Shown piece after piece: positions 34,367 through 43,865 of a stretch of DNA of 64,000 nucleotides (position 1 is its first letter; each line of letters starts with the position of its first letter). The notes below the pieces were generated by a model, which saw only the letters and a list, made by a program, of their open reading frames with translations, was not told the origin of the DNA and made no database searches. The DNA is from Niallia nealsonii. GTDB taxonomy: Bacteria > Bacillota > Bacilli > Bacillales > Cytobacillaceae. The stretch is from positions 1 through 64,000 of the forward strand of contig NZ_PISE01000031.1 of NCBI RefSeq assembly GCF_002835805.1, in the 5' to 3' direction. The translations under genes were made by a program, and so were the position numbers.

Positions 34367-34451
34367 GTTTTTTTGTCGAGGGGGATTTAATGGTTAGAAT
34401 AAAAAAATATTGAAATAATTTGACAATTTAGTTTAAAAATATATATACTAT

Positions 34452-34471
34452 ATATGAATACATGTTCATAT
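34452..34471 (+). promoter_or_regulatory. ArsR/SmtB-type metal-regulator operator
   Basis: ATATGAATACATGTTCATAT is an imperfect palindrome with TGAA and TTCA half-sites six bases apart, matching the 12-2-12 operators of SmtB/CzrA repressors. It stands before the truncated regulator start and the CDF remnant. Confidence 0.55.
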
Positions 34472-34614
34472 AAGAAAATAAGGAATATATGAATGATGCA
34501 ACAAAGCAAGATGGACTCTAAATACATCAGTTTATAAAGTTAGAGAACAGCTTACCATTATTATGCTCGTTAATACATTCTATTGATTTTAAATGTATCT
34601 ATATAATTAAAATT

Positions 34615-35037
34615 ATGTTTTTTGGATGGGGCTGGGCAGATCCGCTGGCAAGTGTACTAGTAGCCATTCTTATTCTAAGAAGTGGTTATTATGTAACAAA
34701 AGATGATCTTCACGTATTAATGGAGGGAACTCCGTACCATGTGGATGTCAAGGATGTCATACTGACAATGGAAAAGACAGAAGGAATACAAGGTATCCAT
34801 GATTTGCATATTTGGTCCATTACGAGTGGCTTAAATGCACTTTCTTGCCATGCTGTTGTTGACAATCAACTCACTATTAAAGAAAGTGAAAGGATCTTGC
34901 GCAGCATTGAACATGAACTGGAACATAAAGGCAGTACACATGGGACTATTCAAATGGAAACCGCAACACATAACCATGGGAATTCTATCCTTTGCCAAGC
35001 TAAAACGGAGCCATTCCATGACCACCATCATCATTAA
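34615..35037 (+). pseudogene. czcD: Cation diffusion facilitator (CzcD type), 5'-truncated
   Basis: The frame begins in the middle of a CDF transporter: FFGWGWADPLASVLVAILILRSGYYV is the fifth-sixth helix region with the metal-binding WADP-type motif. The cytoplasmic domain (MEGTPYHVDVKDV, then IHDLHIWSI) and a His-rich tail, FHDHHHH, follow. The first four helices are missing and a few residues of an ArsR-type regulator lie just upstream, so a deletion fused the two genes. The protein would not transport. A czcO-like gene follows, as in the czcD-czcO operon of B. subtilis. Confidence 0.75.
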
Positions 35038-35193
35038 AAAAGGTAGTTACACAGTTTTTAAACTTAGAATTAAATCAACCAAATAGGTGTAGCAAAGGAA
35101 AATATTTTGTTAACCCTTGCTGCACGAATCTATTCCTGTTTAATTAAAAGAAACTTGTTTTTAAAATGCCCAACATGTTTTAAGGGGGATAAT

Positions 35194-36231
35194 ATGTACG
35201 ACACTATTGTTATAGGAGCAGGTCAAGCAGGTGTTTCAATTGGATATTATTTAAAAAAATCATTCCGTAATTTTCTTATTTTAGATAAAGGCTCAAAAAT
35301 AGGAGAGAGTTGGAATGAAAGGTATGATTCATTAGTTTTATTTACACCTAGAATGTACAGCTTCTTACCTGGAATGAATCTAGAAGGAGACCAACATGGT
35401 TTTCCAAACAAAGACGAGATAGCTGCTTACTTAAGAATGTATGTTGAAAGGTTTAAAATTCCCATCCGATTAAAAACAGAAGTAGTAAACGTTCTAAAAC
35501 TAAAAAATCATTTCCTCATAAAAACTAAACATGAAGAATATCTAACAAAGAATCTTGTAATTGCAGCAGGTCCTTTTCAAACTCCCCATATTCCCCCGCT
35601 ATCGAAGAATTTGCCTAAGGCTATTAATCAATTACATTCTTCGCAATATAAGAATTCAAAGCAGTTGGCAGCTGGAAATGTTTTAGTGGTTGGTGGGGGG
35701 AATAGTGGTGCTCAGATAGCTGTTGAGTTATCAAAAGAAAGAGCTACCTATTTAGCTCATAGCAAAAAACTAGTTTATTTACCCCTGACCTTTCAAAACA
35801 GAAGCATCTTTTGGTGGTTTGATAAATTAGGAATGCTAAGAGCAAATAGTACATCAATATTAGGGGGAGTTATACAAAAAAAAGGAGACCCTATATTTGG
35901 GTTTGAATTAAAAAACGCAATTAAACAAAATCAGATAATCTTAAAAAAAAGAGTAGTAGATGGAAATCAAAACAAAGTAATTTTTGAAGATTTATCAATG
36001 TTAGAAGTAAATAACATTATTTGGGCTACGGGTTTTAATAATGTCCTTCCTTGGCTAGGGATAAATGGTATTTGGAATGAAGAGGGAAAAGTAATGCATT
36101 ATCGAGGTATTTCAACTATTAAGGGATTGTATTTTATTGGTTTGCCTTGGCAGCATCGACGTGGTTCAGCGTTGCTTCAAGGTGTAGGAAATGATGCAGA
36201 TTATATTGTAAAACAAATAAACTCTTATTAA
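35194..36231 (+). CDS. czcO: CzcO-like flavin monooxygenase family oxidoreductase
   Basis: ATG 35194 has AAGGGGGAT upstream; the frame further back lacks one. The product of 345 residues has two Rossmann motifs: FAD-binding IVIGAGQAGVSIGYY at residues 5-19 and NADPH-binding VLVVGGGNSGAQIAVEL near residue 165. The ATGFNNVLPWLG motif near the end is typical of flavin-containing monooxygenases. In B. subtilis the homologue CzcO follows the zinc/cobalt exporter CzcD. The order here is the same, though czcD is truncated, so CzcO is now separated from its metal role or run from another promoter. Confidence 0.82.
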   Translation: MYDTIVIGAGQAGVSIGYYLKKSFRNFLILDKGSKIGESWNERYDSLVLFTPRMYSFLPGMNLEGDQHGFPNKDEIAAYLRMYVERFKIPIRLKTEVVNVLKLKNHFLIKTKHEEYLTKNLVIAAGPFQTPHIPPLSKNLPKAINQLHSSQYKNSKQLAAGNVLVVGGGNSGAQIAVELSKERATYLAHSKKLVYLPLTFQNRSIFWWFDKLGMLRANSTSILGGVIQKKGDPIFGFELKNAIKQNQIILKKRVVDGNQNKVIFEDLSMLEVNNIIWATGFNNVLPWLGINGIWNEEGKVMHYRGISTIKGLYFIGLPWQHRRGSALLQGVGNDADYIVKQINSY

Positions 36232-36336
36232 ACTATCTAAAAGTATCCGAGGATCGATTAAATAGAGGTTGATAGAATAGAGTTTGTATTATTTATGTCT
36301 AATGACTGATGTTCCCTGACAGAAAAGTATTGATAT

Positions 36337-36372
36337 AAAAGGGTTTCTCTACATTCGATAAACCCTTTTGTT
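36337..36372. terminator. Terminator between czcO and the small membrane gene
   Basis: AAAAGGGTTT (36337-36346) pairs with AAACCCTTTT (36360-36369). It can serve the plus-strand czcO and the minus-strand small gene. Confidence 0.75.
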
Positions 36373-36406
36373 CTGAAAAATACTCTATAACCAACCGTTT
36401 TAATGT

Positions 36407-36577
36407 CTACTTTGTTTGATCTATTTTTTTATTAGCTGAGAAATAACTGCTGATGCCCAATATGAGGCCGCCGCTAATACCAATTATTGTGCCAATTATA
36501 GCCCAATGGGTGGATAAATATATTCCTGACATAAACATTAGCAATCCAATAAAAAACAAAAGCTGTTCTTTTTTCAT
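36407..36577 (-). CDS. Small two-helix membrane protein
   Basis: GGAGGAGAAAC before ATG 36577 makes this the start, rather than the in-frame ATG 24 bases earlier that overlaps the ribosome site. The 56-residue product has two membrane helices, QLLFFIGLLMFMSGIYL and AIIGTIIGISGGLILGISS, and a basic polar tail, ANKKIDQTK. The function is unknown. Confidence 0.6.
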   Translation of the reverse strand: MKKEQLLFFIGLLMFMSGIYLSTHWAIIGTIIGISGGLILGISSYFSANKKIDQTK

Positions 36578-36673
36578 GTTTCTCCTCCATCTTTGATACA
36601 ATCCATCCTCTTTTTTACCGTTTATCTATATTTTACCAAATGATATTTTACAAGTCAGTAAGGAGTGACGAAA

Positions 36674-37286
36674 ATGAATGATTTTTTTACCTTTTTAATT
36701 CTTTCATTATTTGTTGTAATGAGCCCAGGCGTTGATACAGCACTTATTACCAAGAGAACCATAAAAGATGGATATAAAATGGGGCTAGGTATTACAGTTG
36801 GCTCTTTGGTGCATACATTTGCAGCTGCTTTTGGAATTTTCGCTATTTTGATGCATTCTGCGGGTACTTTTGAAATCATTAAATATACTGGTGCAATCTA
36901 CTTGATCTACCTCGGACTATCTTCATTCATCTCTAGGAAACAGAAGATGGTTGTGAGTGTGGAAAGTCAAACTAAGACTGAAATCAAAAAGTCTGCTTTT
37001 AAACAAGGGCTTTTTTTCAAATGTACTCAATCCAAAGGTTGCAATGTTTTTCTTAACATTTTTGCCCCAATTTGTGAAAACAGGAGAAACTGCAACTGGG
37101 CAGCTTATGATAATGGGAGCTATTTACACACTTCTATCCATCTTTGGGTTTTTTATTTATGTTTTTTTCATTAACTATTTGCGTGAATGGCTTATGTCTC
37201 CAAACGTACAAAGGGCAATGGATAAAGTAACAGGTCTTGTTTTAATTGGATTTGGATTAAAGTTAGCTTTAGATAAGCAACATTAA
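36674..37286 (+). pseudogene. LysE-family translocator with a T-run frameshift
   Basis: ATG 36674 begins MNDFFTFLILSLFVVMSPGVDTALITKRTIKDG, a LysE/RhtB front. A seven-T run at 37011-37017 carries one T too many: the frame in use reads KQGLFFKCTQSKGC, while the alternative gives NVLNPKVAMFFLTFLPQFV and continues open to 37286 through the last two helices. With one T removed the gene would encode a normal 203-residue exporter. It may therefore be a recent mutation, a phase-variable gene or a sequencing error. Confidence 0.8.
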
Positions 37287-37655
37287 ACGAACTTTCCGAT
37301 AGCTCTATAAGAAAAACCGGAATGCATCTAATTCCGGTTTAAGGCTGTTTTTTAAACATTCGTTTTTTTCATTGTTCTCTTTACACGGCTGTGCATTATT
37401 TACCCTGCAACTTCGTTTATTCCACATTTTTACTTTTTTAGGGACAACCCTTTTTGATTATCCCTTTTATATAAAAACTCTCACATACGCTATATGAAGA
37501 TTAATTGCGGCGAAAAAATAAAAAAATTTAGCTTATATTCATCATTTGAAAAAGCGCATAAAGATAGTTGGTCTAACAATACATACAGGCTAGATAAGTC
37601 AACTTAGAAGATATGATACAATATGCGGATAATAAGAGAAGGGAAAGGAATTGCA
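37287..37655. other. Intergenic region with terminator
   Basis: A strong hairpin, AAACCGGAAT (37314-37323) with ATTCCGGTTT (37331-37340), closes the LysE transcript. The rest shows no gene. Confidence 0.6.
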
Positions 37656-38279
37656 ATGGCTGCATATTTTGGATTGAATATACGTGTAAAACCGGATGGA
37701 TTAAAACTAACAAGAGACAATTACATAAAAATAAATAAGAAAAGTTCTTTGATGAAAGGAGAAGTTTACTCGGATTCTTATATAAATAAACAGATAGAAG
37801 ATAGTTTATATAATTATGATTTGAATATAGAATATTTTCGTTTATTATCTAAACTGGAATTTAATCATGAAGTGATGAAATTTGTTCGCAAAACGAAAAA
37901 CTTTCAGGAAATTACGGATCTTGCGCTTATAGGCGGGGTCCCTGGATATTACATGATGGTGCTGGAGGAATATGCTCAAGCTTATATCGGCAGAAGCAAT
38001 GATATAAAAAAACGCATTCAGTCTCATTGGAGCAAACAAAAAGAATTTGACCGCTTAATATTTGGAAGCAAAGAAACCTCCGTTTTATCTATAGATAGCT
38101 TTAGAGCTTATGATACTACAAGGATATTTGTGTATCCAACTGATGAATTGGAAGAACACGAAGATGATTTTATTAATTTGTTTGATGCGAAATATCTTTT
38201 AAATAGAACAAGTGGCGGAACATTGGCTGGATTAATGGAAGCCATAATCAATAGGAAAACAAGAGAACTGTCCGTTTAG
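37656..38279 (+). CDS. GIY-YIG-like nuclease protein
   Basis: ATG 37656 has GAAGGGAAAGGA upstream; ATG 37623 lies before that site and is less likely. The product of about 207 residues has an unrecognised N-terminal part of some 95 residues, then a GIY-YIG module: GVPGYYMMVLEEYAQAYIGRSNDIKKR, with Tyr98, Tyr110, Arg113 and Arg120 in the usual places. His124 and a late acidic patch (ELEEHEDDF) could supply the metal-binding Glu. GIY-YIG enzymes cut DNA; whether this one is active is not certain because GYY replaces GIY. It is transcribed alone. Confidence 0.7.
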   Translation: MAAYFGLNIRVKPDGLKLTRDNYIKINKKSSLMKGEVYSDSYINKQIEDSLYNYDLNIEYFRLLSKLEFNHEVMKFVRKTKNFQEITDLALIGGVPGYYMMVLEEYAQAYIGRSNDIKKRIQSHWSKQKEFDRLIFGSKETSVLSIDSFRAYDTTRIFVYPTDELEEHEDDFINLFDAKYLLNRTSGGTLAGLMEAIINRKTRELSV

Positions 38280-38320
38280 GCTGAATATGCCACAAAGGTT
38301 TCAGGTTCTAATTCATAAAA

Positions 38321-38352
38321 AATAATAGCCAGAGCAATCTGGCTATTATAAA
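38321..38352. terminator. Bidirectional terminator
   Basis: AATAATAGCCAGA pairs with TCTGGCTATTAT around a four-base loop. It separates the convergent GIY-YIG and acyltransferase genes. Confidence 0.75.
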
Positions 38353-38369
38353 GGGAACATATCAGAATC

Positions 38370-39362
38370 TTATTCTATTCTCAATTCAATTAATGGACGT
38401 GTGTATTTTTTGATAAAATAACTTCCTAATCCTATACATAAACCGAATGAGAAGGATACTAATATAAAGTACTGGTCAGACATCGTGCTTAACGTATCAT
38501 CAGATATAAATGCTTGAATGGTTTTGATGATAAATCCGTGAAGCAGATAGATATATAAAGTCCGTTTTCCAATAACGGTAAAACTAAAACCTTTAGAAGG
38601 GACAATGGCCAAAAATCCGCCGATAACCGTTATGGTTAATAAATATTGCGCCAAACGTTTTAGACCATCTATTTGTTCTTTTACACCCATATTGGCATAG
38701 GAAGTATCTCCGAGTAACCAAGCAATAGCGTCCTTTGGAAACAAAAGAGCGAATACTAGTGTAATAATTAATAATATTGCCATACCGATGACAGGTGAAA
38801 ATTTCACTTTTTTTACTAAGTTTAAATGTTTTAAATCTAACAGATATCCTAAAAGAAAATAAGGAAAAAAGACAAAAGTTCTGGATAAGGATAAAAAATT
38901 TCCAATATCGTCTACATAGCCAATTAAGATGCCGATGATAGTGGCAATAGCCAAACCAATCCATTTTAATTTGGCAAAAATATAAAGGAAAAGATTCCAC
39001 CAAAACAGGCTCAGTAAGAACCAAAGTGTCCAATGGGGCTGGAAAAGATCAAATTTAAGATCTGCCGCCTGTCCATTCCAATAATAGAAAATGGAATAGA
39101 TAATTTGAAAAATGAAATAAGGCAAAAGAATCTTTTTGATGATTTTTAAGAGATATCCTTTTTTATTATATCCTTTAGAAAAATATCCTGAAATAAAAAT
39201 AAAGGCTGGCATATGAAAAAGAAAGATGACCGAATATAAGGAAAACAGTACATCATCATGTCCTTTTAAAGGACTAATAACATGACCTAATACAACGAGA
39301 AAAATTAAAATGAATTTCGCATTATCAAAGTAAAAAATCCGTTTTGCTGATGAAGAATCCAA
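38370..39362 (-). CDS. Acyltransferase 3 family membrane protein
   Basis: The product of 330 residues has about ten membrane helices. The front RIFYFDNAKFILIFLVVLGHVISPL carries the conserved His of the acyltransferase-3 family, followed by the RxxxP-like region FHMPAFIFISGYF. Members move acetyl or acyl groups onto extracellular sugars, for instance on wall polymers or polysaccharide repeats. The acceptor is not evident because no polysaccharide genes lie nearby. The start is ATG 39362 with AGGAGG upstream. Confidence 0.85.
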   Translation of the reverse strand: MDSSSAKRIFYFDNAKFILIFLVVLGHVISPLKGHDDVLFSLYSVIFLFHMPAFIFISGYFSKGYNKKGYLLKIIKKILLPYFIFQIIYSIFYYWNGQAADLKFDLFQPHWTLWFLLSLFWWNLFLYIFAKLKWIGLAIATIIGILIGYVDDIGNFLSLSRTFVFFPYFLLGYLLDLKHLNLVKKVKFSPVIGMAILLIITLVFALLFPKDAIAWLLGDTSYANMGVKEQIDGLKRLAQYLLTITVIGGFLAIVPSKGFSFTVIGKRTLYIYLLHGFIIKTIQAFISDDTLSTMSDQYFILVSFSFGLCIGLGSYFIKKYTRPLIELRIE

Positions 39363-39717
39363 ATTAATACCTCCTAATTATTTGACATACCCATAGGATT
39401 TATTAATTAATCGCATATTTCATTCGAGAGACTAATAGGGTAATTAAATTAATTTAACCTTCTCGTATTTTACTAAAATAATATTACGAAACTATTAAAA
39501 TACATTTAAAAGAATTTTAATAAATTATATCAATTTATGAAATGAAGAAATAAACCTCTATTTATTCTCAAACGATGGGGAAGGGGATGAATTCTTATTC
39601 AAGATTTTTCATTTTTATAAAAAATCCATCTGCCGTTCACTAGAGCATGATTGTATCTTGTGAGAATATAAGCTAAAGTAGAATAATGTGATGATTGTTT
39701 AATGGAGGAAGCGTTAT
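39363..39717. other. Intergenic region, promoters only
   Basis: Divergent region between the acyltransferase and oxidase genes. It carries AGGAGG sites at both edges and no further gene. No clear operator was found. Confidence 0.45.
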
Positions 39718-40854
39718 ATGCATTATGATGTAATTATAGTTGGCGCAGGTTCGATGGGAATGGCCGCAGGTTATTTTTTATCGAGGAGCGGGAAAAAAAC
39801 GTTGTTGTTAGATAGCTTTAATCCACCCCATCACAAGGGGAGCCATCACGGCGATACTAGAATTATAAGACATGCTTATGGAGAAGGAGAAGAATATGTT
39901 CCGTTAGCTCTTAAAGCACAAGAATTATGGTATGACTTAGAGGAAAAAAGCGGTAAGCAACTGTTTCTCAAAACAGGTGTTCTTAACGTTGGGAATGAAA
40001 CATCTGAATTCATCCAAAACATCATTTCTAGCTCCAAGACCTATTCTTTGCCCCTTGAAGTGCTAGATTCAACTGAAGTGAATAAGCGGTGGCCTGGCAT
40101 TGACTTATCCAACGAATATATTGGGTGCTTTGAACCAACATCAGGTGTACTGAAATGTGAAGAATGTATAGAAGCGTATCGGGAGCTTGCCGAACAGCAT
40201 GGGGCTACGATTCTGCCAAACAGTAAAGTAAAAGAACTGTCAGTGCATGGAAAAAGAGTAACAATTAAATTCGAAGAACAGACTTTTACCTCTGATTCGT
40301 TAGTAGTCTCAGCAGGAGCATGGTCTGGAAGTCTTCTTTCTATGCTGGATTTGCATTTGCCTCTCAATCCAGTAAGAAAAACCTTTGCTTGGTTTGAAGC
40401 CAATGAACAGCTATATAATCACAAAGATTTTCCAGCCTTTTCGTTTGAGACGCCTAATGGTCTGTATTATGGTTTTCCGAGTATTGAAGGGGCAGGGTTA
40501 AAAGTAGGACGTCATGATGGGGGAGAAACAATAAACCCAGAGGAAGAAATGCTTGGATTTGGCGAGTTAAAAAAAGATAAAGCTGATTTATCACAATTTT
40601 TATCACAATTTATGCCATCTGCAGATCAATTGAAGTATGGAAAAACATGTATGTATACACTTACTCCTGATGAAGATTTTATCATTGATGTGCATCCTGC
40701 TTATCCAAACGTTGCCATTGCTTCTGGTTTCTCAGGTCATGGTTTTAAATTTAGCAGTGCAATAGGACAGATTTTAAGTGAATTAATCATCTCAGGAAGA
40801 AGCGAACAAAATATTACTCCTTTTTCCATCAATCGTTTTAAAGAAAAAGTTTAA
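39718..40854 (+). CDS. solA: Monomeric sarcosine / N-methyl-tryptophan oxidase
   Basis: The product of 378 residues has the amino-acid-oxidase fold. FAD-binding VIIVGAGSMGMAAGYFL lies at residues 5-21, followed by the conserved GSHHGDTRIIRHAYGE active-site stretch. Cys311 in GKTCMYTLTPDEDFIID is the residue that carries the flavin covalently in this family. The enzyme would oxidise a secondary N-methyl amino acid, releasing formaldehyde and hydrogen peroxide. The exact substrate (N-methyl-tryptophan or sarcosine) cannot be decided from sequence. GGAGG precedes ATG 39718. It is a single-gene unit with its own terminator. Confidence 0.88.
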   Translation: MHYDVIIVGAGSMGMAAGYFLSRSGKKTLLLDSFNPPHHKGSHHGDTRIIRHAYGEGEEYVPLALKAQELWYDLEEKSGKQLFLKTGVLNVGNETSEFIQNIISSSKTYSLPLEVLDSTEVNKRWPGIDLSNEYIGCFEPTSGVLKCEECIEAYRELAEQHGATILPNSKVKELSVHGKRVTIKFEEQTFTSDSLVVSAGAWSGSLLSMLDLHLPLNPVRKTFAWFEANEQLYNHKDFPAFSFETPNGLYYGFPSIEGAGLKVGRHDGGETINPEEEMLGFGELKKDKADLSQFLSQFMPSADQLKYGKTCMYTLTPDEDFIIDVHPAYPNVAIASGFSGHGFKFSSAIGQILSELIISGRSEQNITPFSINRFKEKV

Positions 40855-40951
40855 TGGATTGGTGCATTAAGCCTAGCAGATTTATGTCTTTTTGATGGGA
40901 AATGGCATGTAAAGCAAAGTTGAATCGAATACATAAAGTCAGAAACTAAAT

Positions 40952-40993
40952 AAAACGCTATATGCATATCTTGCATATAGCGTTTTATTTTTT
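40952..40993 (+). terminator. Strong terminator after the oxidase gene
   Basis: AAAACGCTATATGCA pairs perfectly with TGCATATAGCGTTTT across a five-base loop, followed by ATTTTTT. Confidence 0.88.
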
Positions 40994-41113
40994 AATTATT
41001 AAATATAAGTTATTTCGATTTATCGGAAAGAAGAATCATTTGATCATGTTGAATACCAAAAATAAAATCTCCTCAAAGTGTTAAGCATATCAAGGGATTG
41101 GTGAAAAAAGCAT

Positions 41114-41575
41114 TTAAACAGATTGTCTTCCTTCGAATGGAAAATCATCTTCTAGGTTGCGTCTTTTTAGGAGGCCAAAGAAATTTTCAATTTCCCGTTC
41201 GGCGCTTAAAAGAGAATCTGATCCATGTATGACATTCTCTTCTTTTTTAGCGGCGAAGTCACCACGAATTGTACCTGGCATTGCTTCTGATGGGCTTGTT
41301 TTCCCAATCATGAGACGAGAAACTTCAATTATATTTTCTCCTTCCCAAACCATTGCAAAAACAGCCCCAGATGTAATGAAATCTACTAATTCGCCGAAAA
41401 ATGGTTTGTTTTGATGTTCCATATAATGATATTCCGCTTTAGTGCGGTCAACTGTCATAAGCTCTGCATGTAATAGAGTAAACCCTTTTTGTTCAAAGCG
41501 TTTAATGATTTCTCCGATTAGTCCTCGTTTCACTCCATCAGGCTTCACCATGATAAACGTGCGCTGTAAAGTCAT
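41114..41575 (-). CDS. ndk: Nucleoside diphosphate kinase
   Basis: The product of 153 residues spans the full Ndk fold. The front is [19 protein letters not shown], and the phospho-carrier His117 lies in [24 protein letters not shown] replaces the usual RGDF(A/G)...NIIHGSDS only slightly. It moves phosphate from ATP to other nucleoside diphosphates. In Bacillus the standard ndk lies with menaquinone and aromatic amino-acid genes; those are absent here, so this may be an extra copy. ATG 41575 has AGAGGTG upstream. The last 20 residues ([14 protein letters not shown]) are acidic. Confidence 0.88.
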   Translation of the reverse strand: MTLQRTFIMVKPDGVKRGLIGEIIKRFEQKGFTLLHAELMTVDRTKAEYHYMEHQNKPFFGELVDFITSGAVFAMVWEGENIIEVSRLMIGKTSPSEAMPGTIRGDFAAKKEENVIHGSDSLLSAEREIENFFGLLKRRNLEDDFPFEGRQSV

Positions 41576-42070
41576 ATGATCACCTCTTAATCAAATAAAT
41601 ATTCTAATGAGAACCACCAGCATGAAGAGTTGTTGAACTTTCTTTTTGAAGGTTGGTTCTGCACATTATCCATTATGGCGAAATAATACAGATTTCAAAC
41701 CAATTCGCTATTAATAAAATAAAAAGCATACTAGTGTTAACAGATTTCTGCGGCTTTTTAGTGAATAAAAGTAAATAAACTATTTCTGTCTTTAATCAAA
41801 CAGGCTTAAATGGAGGGAGCTGGTGCAGGGAATAGGACATCAGGAGAAAAACTCTCTAGTTATTCCTTCAATTAATTGGGCCATTTCGTTTTTCTTATAT
41901 TTCTCTCATTAGCAATAGATAAAAGATCATTTTCCCATTTTATTATTTTTGTAGTTAATTCTACTCTGTTAATAAGCAGATCACCGCATTTTCTGCAAGA
42001 AATTTAATATTGAAAAATTAAGGGTGCGCTAAGAAAAAAATGATAAAATAGCTAGTAGCGGAGGGGTAAA
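41576..42070. other. Long intergenic region, nothing assigned
   Basis: No gene, RNA motif or clear terminator is visible. The right end has GGAGGGG, the ribosome site of the kinase gene. Confidence 0.45.
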
Positions 42071-42727
42071 ATGAAAAATGATTTTATTCACTTAATTGAA
42101 AATGAATTATTAAAAAAAGTGATATTAGAGAGCAAAAAAGCGCATGATCCAATCGTTGTAAAAAATACGCCTGCTGGATGGACTTGTGTTGGTGCAGGGA
42201 ATTATGCAGCTGTATTTATGCATGATACGGATTCTAATCTTGTAGTGAAAATAAATGCAGTGGGAGTAGAAAATTTAGAAAAAGAAGCGGAAATCTATAG
42301 ACGAATAGGGAAACATCCTGCCTATTCTTATTTAGTTCATCAAGGCACCAACTACCTTATTTTAAAAAGATTAGAGGGAATTACCTTGTATAATGCCTTT
42401 GCGAAAGGGATTAGAATTCCAGAAAAAGTGATTGATGATATAAATAAGGCTTTAGATTATGCTAGGAAATGTGGTTTAAACCCTTATGATATTCACGGTA
42501 AAAATGTCATGATGAAAGATGGCAGAGGATATGTTGTGGATGTCTCTGACTTTTATAAAGAGGGCAAAGATGAAAAATGGGAAGATTTCGTTAAAGCTTA
42601 TTATAAACTGTACAAAAAAACCTTATATAAGTTTCCAATGAAGATTCCTTTTAAGGCCTTAGATTTTATAAGGTATGGATATCGATTTTACAAGAAAATA
42701 AGACGTAAGCTTTTAAGAGTCATCTAA
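42071..42727 (+). CDS. YrzF-like Ser/Thr protein-kinase-fold protein
   Basis: The product of 218 residues has a minimal kinase fold. The glycine loop is VGAGNYAAVFM (Gly41-Gly43), the ATP lysine is Lys60 in VVKINAV, the helix-C Glu lies in EKEAEIYRR and the hinge is YLILKRLEG. The catalytic loop is PYDIHGKNVMM, with Asp140 and Asn145 spaced as in kinases, and the metal-binding Asp is at VVDVSDF. Small kinases of this kind (YrzF) occur in Bacillus with unknown targets. A very basic tail of Arg and Lys follows residue 180. Start ATG with GGAGGGG. It is transcribed alone. Confidence 0.75.
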   Translation: MKNDFIHLIENELLKKVILESKKAHDPIVVKNTPAGWTCVGAGNYAAVFMHDTDSNLVVKINAVGVENLEKEAEIYRRIGKHPAYSYLVHQGTNYLILKRLEGITLYNAFAKGIRIPEKVIDDINKALDYARKCGLNPYDIHGKNVMMKDGRGYVVDVSDFYKEGKDEKWEDFVKAYYKLYKKTLYKFPMKIPFKALDFIRYGYRFYKKIRRKLLRVI

Positions 42728-42859
42728 TACTATAAATCTGCTACATAAGGTGTTATGTTTATTTGCTGAGCTTATAATATGAATGGATTCTTTTCGTGTG
42801 AAACAGCTGCTAGTTGGCAGATGTTTTATTCATTTAGCATAAGAGAGGGGTTTATCATA

Positions 42860-43000
42860 AATGAAGACTACTATGTAATAGTATGTATGGTGAATTTGCA
42901 AAGTATGTCTGGCGAGAAAGGTATCAACATCAAAATGCAGGGATTCATCGAAGAAGAAAAAGTGATGAAAGAATATCGGAAACAGAAGCACTCGAAATAA
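42860..43000 (+). pseudogene. Dispersed small-gene family remnant, third copy
   Basis: The frame ending at 43000 reads EKGINIKMQGFIEEEKVMKEYRKQKHSK, closely matching the tail of the gene at 12120. Upstream, NEDYYVIVCMV is in this frame but YGEFAKY is in the next, so a shift breaks it near 42890. The codons before 42860 are not similar to the other copies. Confidence 0.5.
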
Positions 43001-43045
43001 TCAAGTGCTTTTACTGCTTTTCTTTATAATAATTTATTAGTGTAC

Positions 43046-43630
43046 CTATGCTTTTTTATTTTTCTTCTCAAAATGAAAAAACAAATTAGTAATCCATTTT
43101 GCAATTAAAGATACTGAAACATAAGAAAAGAAAAGATGAAAGTAATTTGCTCCATTGGATAATCTAATAAGATTATGTAATGCAAGTATAGGTTTAAATA
43201 TGAAAGCAAAAAAGATACTTGCTAATATTGCATAGATATAATAATTTTTTTTATGATTGAGTGTCCATTGATAAACAAATATATACACTATAGGGATTAA
43301 TGAACTATCCAGTACAAGATTGATTGAGAGTATAGAGGTTAACTTATATGGATATTCCCAGAATCCATGTCTGGTTGCATACCCGTCAATATATGTTGAT
43401 AACATATGAATACTATAACCATAGAATCCTAAATGGAATGCTTTCTTTTTATCTATTTTAAAATAAAGAATGCTTAGTGGAACTATAAAAAATAAAAGAT
43501 TAATCCAAAATTGCCAGGTATCAATATTAGAGTATGTTGACCAATAATGATCCCATTTATTTGCAAGATTTTCTTGTATATTTTCAAGCTGGTTTAAACT
43601 TTTTACCTGATCTTTATTCAAACAATTCAC
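43046..43630 (-). CDS. CBO0543-like integral membrane protein
   Basis: The product of 194 residues has a polar head (DQVKSLNQLENIQENLANKWDHYWSTYS) and about five membrane helices. The HGFWEYPYKLTSILSINLVLDSSLIPIVYIFVYQW stretch (split here over its length) matches the CBO0543 family, of which a shorter member is encoded at 3248. These occur in sporulating Firmicutes and have no known activity. The start ATG 43630 has GGGTGAATTG upstream, a moderate site. Confidence 0.6.
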   Translation of the reverse strand: MNCLNKDQVKSLNQLENIQENLANKWDHYWSTYSNIDTWQFWINLLFFIVPLSILYFKIDKKKAFHLGFYGYSIHMLSTYIDGYATRHGFWEYPYKLTSILSINLVLDSSLIPIVYIFVYQWTLNHKKNYYIYAILASIFFAFIFKPILALHNLIRLSNGANYFHLFFSYVSVSLIAKWITNLFFHFEKKNKKA

Positions 43631-43865
43631 CCTTTCGTAACTAGGAAAGTATATTTATTTTTTACATGAAAGTAGAAAAACATTCATACATGGATACTAC
43701 CTAGCAATTTTTTGTAGGTGGAAAGTTTATTAAGTTATTTATGTCAGAGTAGTATTTATTACTCTTTGTAAATGTCTGGAAATGTTGATATATCAGTATT
43801 TATGGATATGTTAACAACAATGAAGACCACTGTGCAATTATGTATAATGGATTAAATTGGAAAAT

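Larger units (their letters stand above)
34317..34614. other. Promoter region between SAP gene and CDF remnant
   Basis: It contains the SOS-like box at 34355, an ArsR-type operator at 34452 and a short frame MNDATKQDGL starting near 34489, which looks like the first residues of a CzrA-type metal regulator whose body has been deleted. Confidence 0.45.

Noticed and set aside
28088-36372. Similar hairpins at 28088 and 36337 with an ACATTCGA-type loop as a mobile repeat
   Set aside because: Both stand right after genes and act as plain terminators; similarity is short and limited to the loop.
38593-39033. A 146-codon frame inside the acyltransferase gene
   Set aside because: Same strand, different frame, rich in Cys, Phe and His with no start signal; a shadow of the membrane protein.
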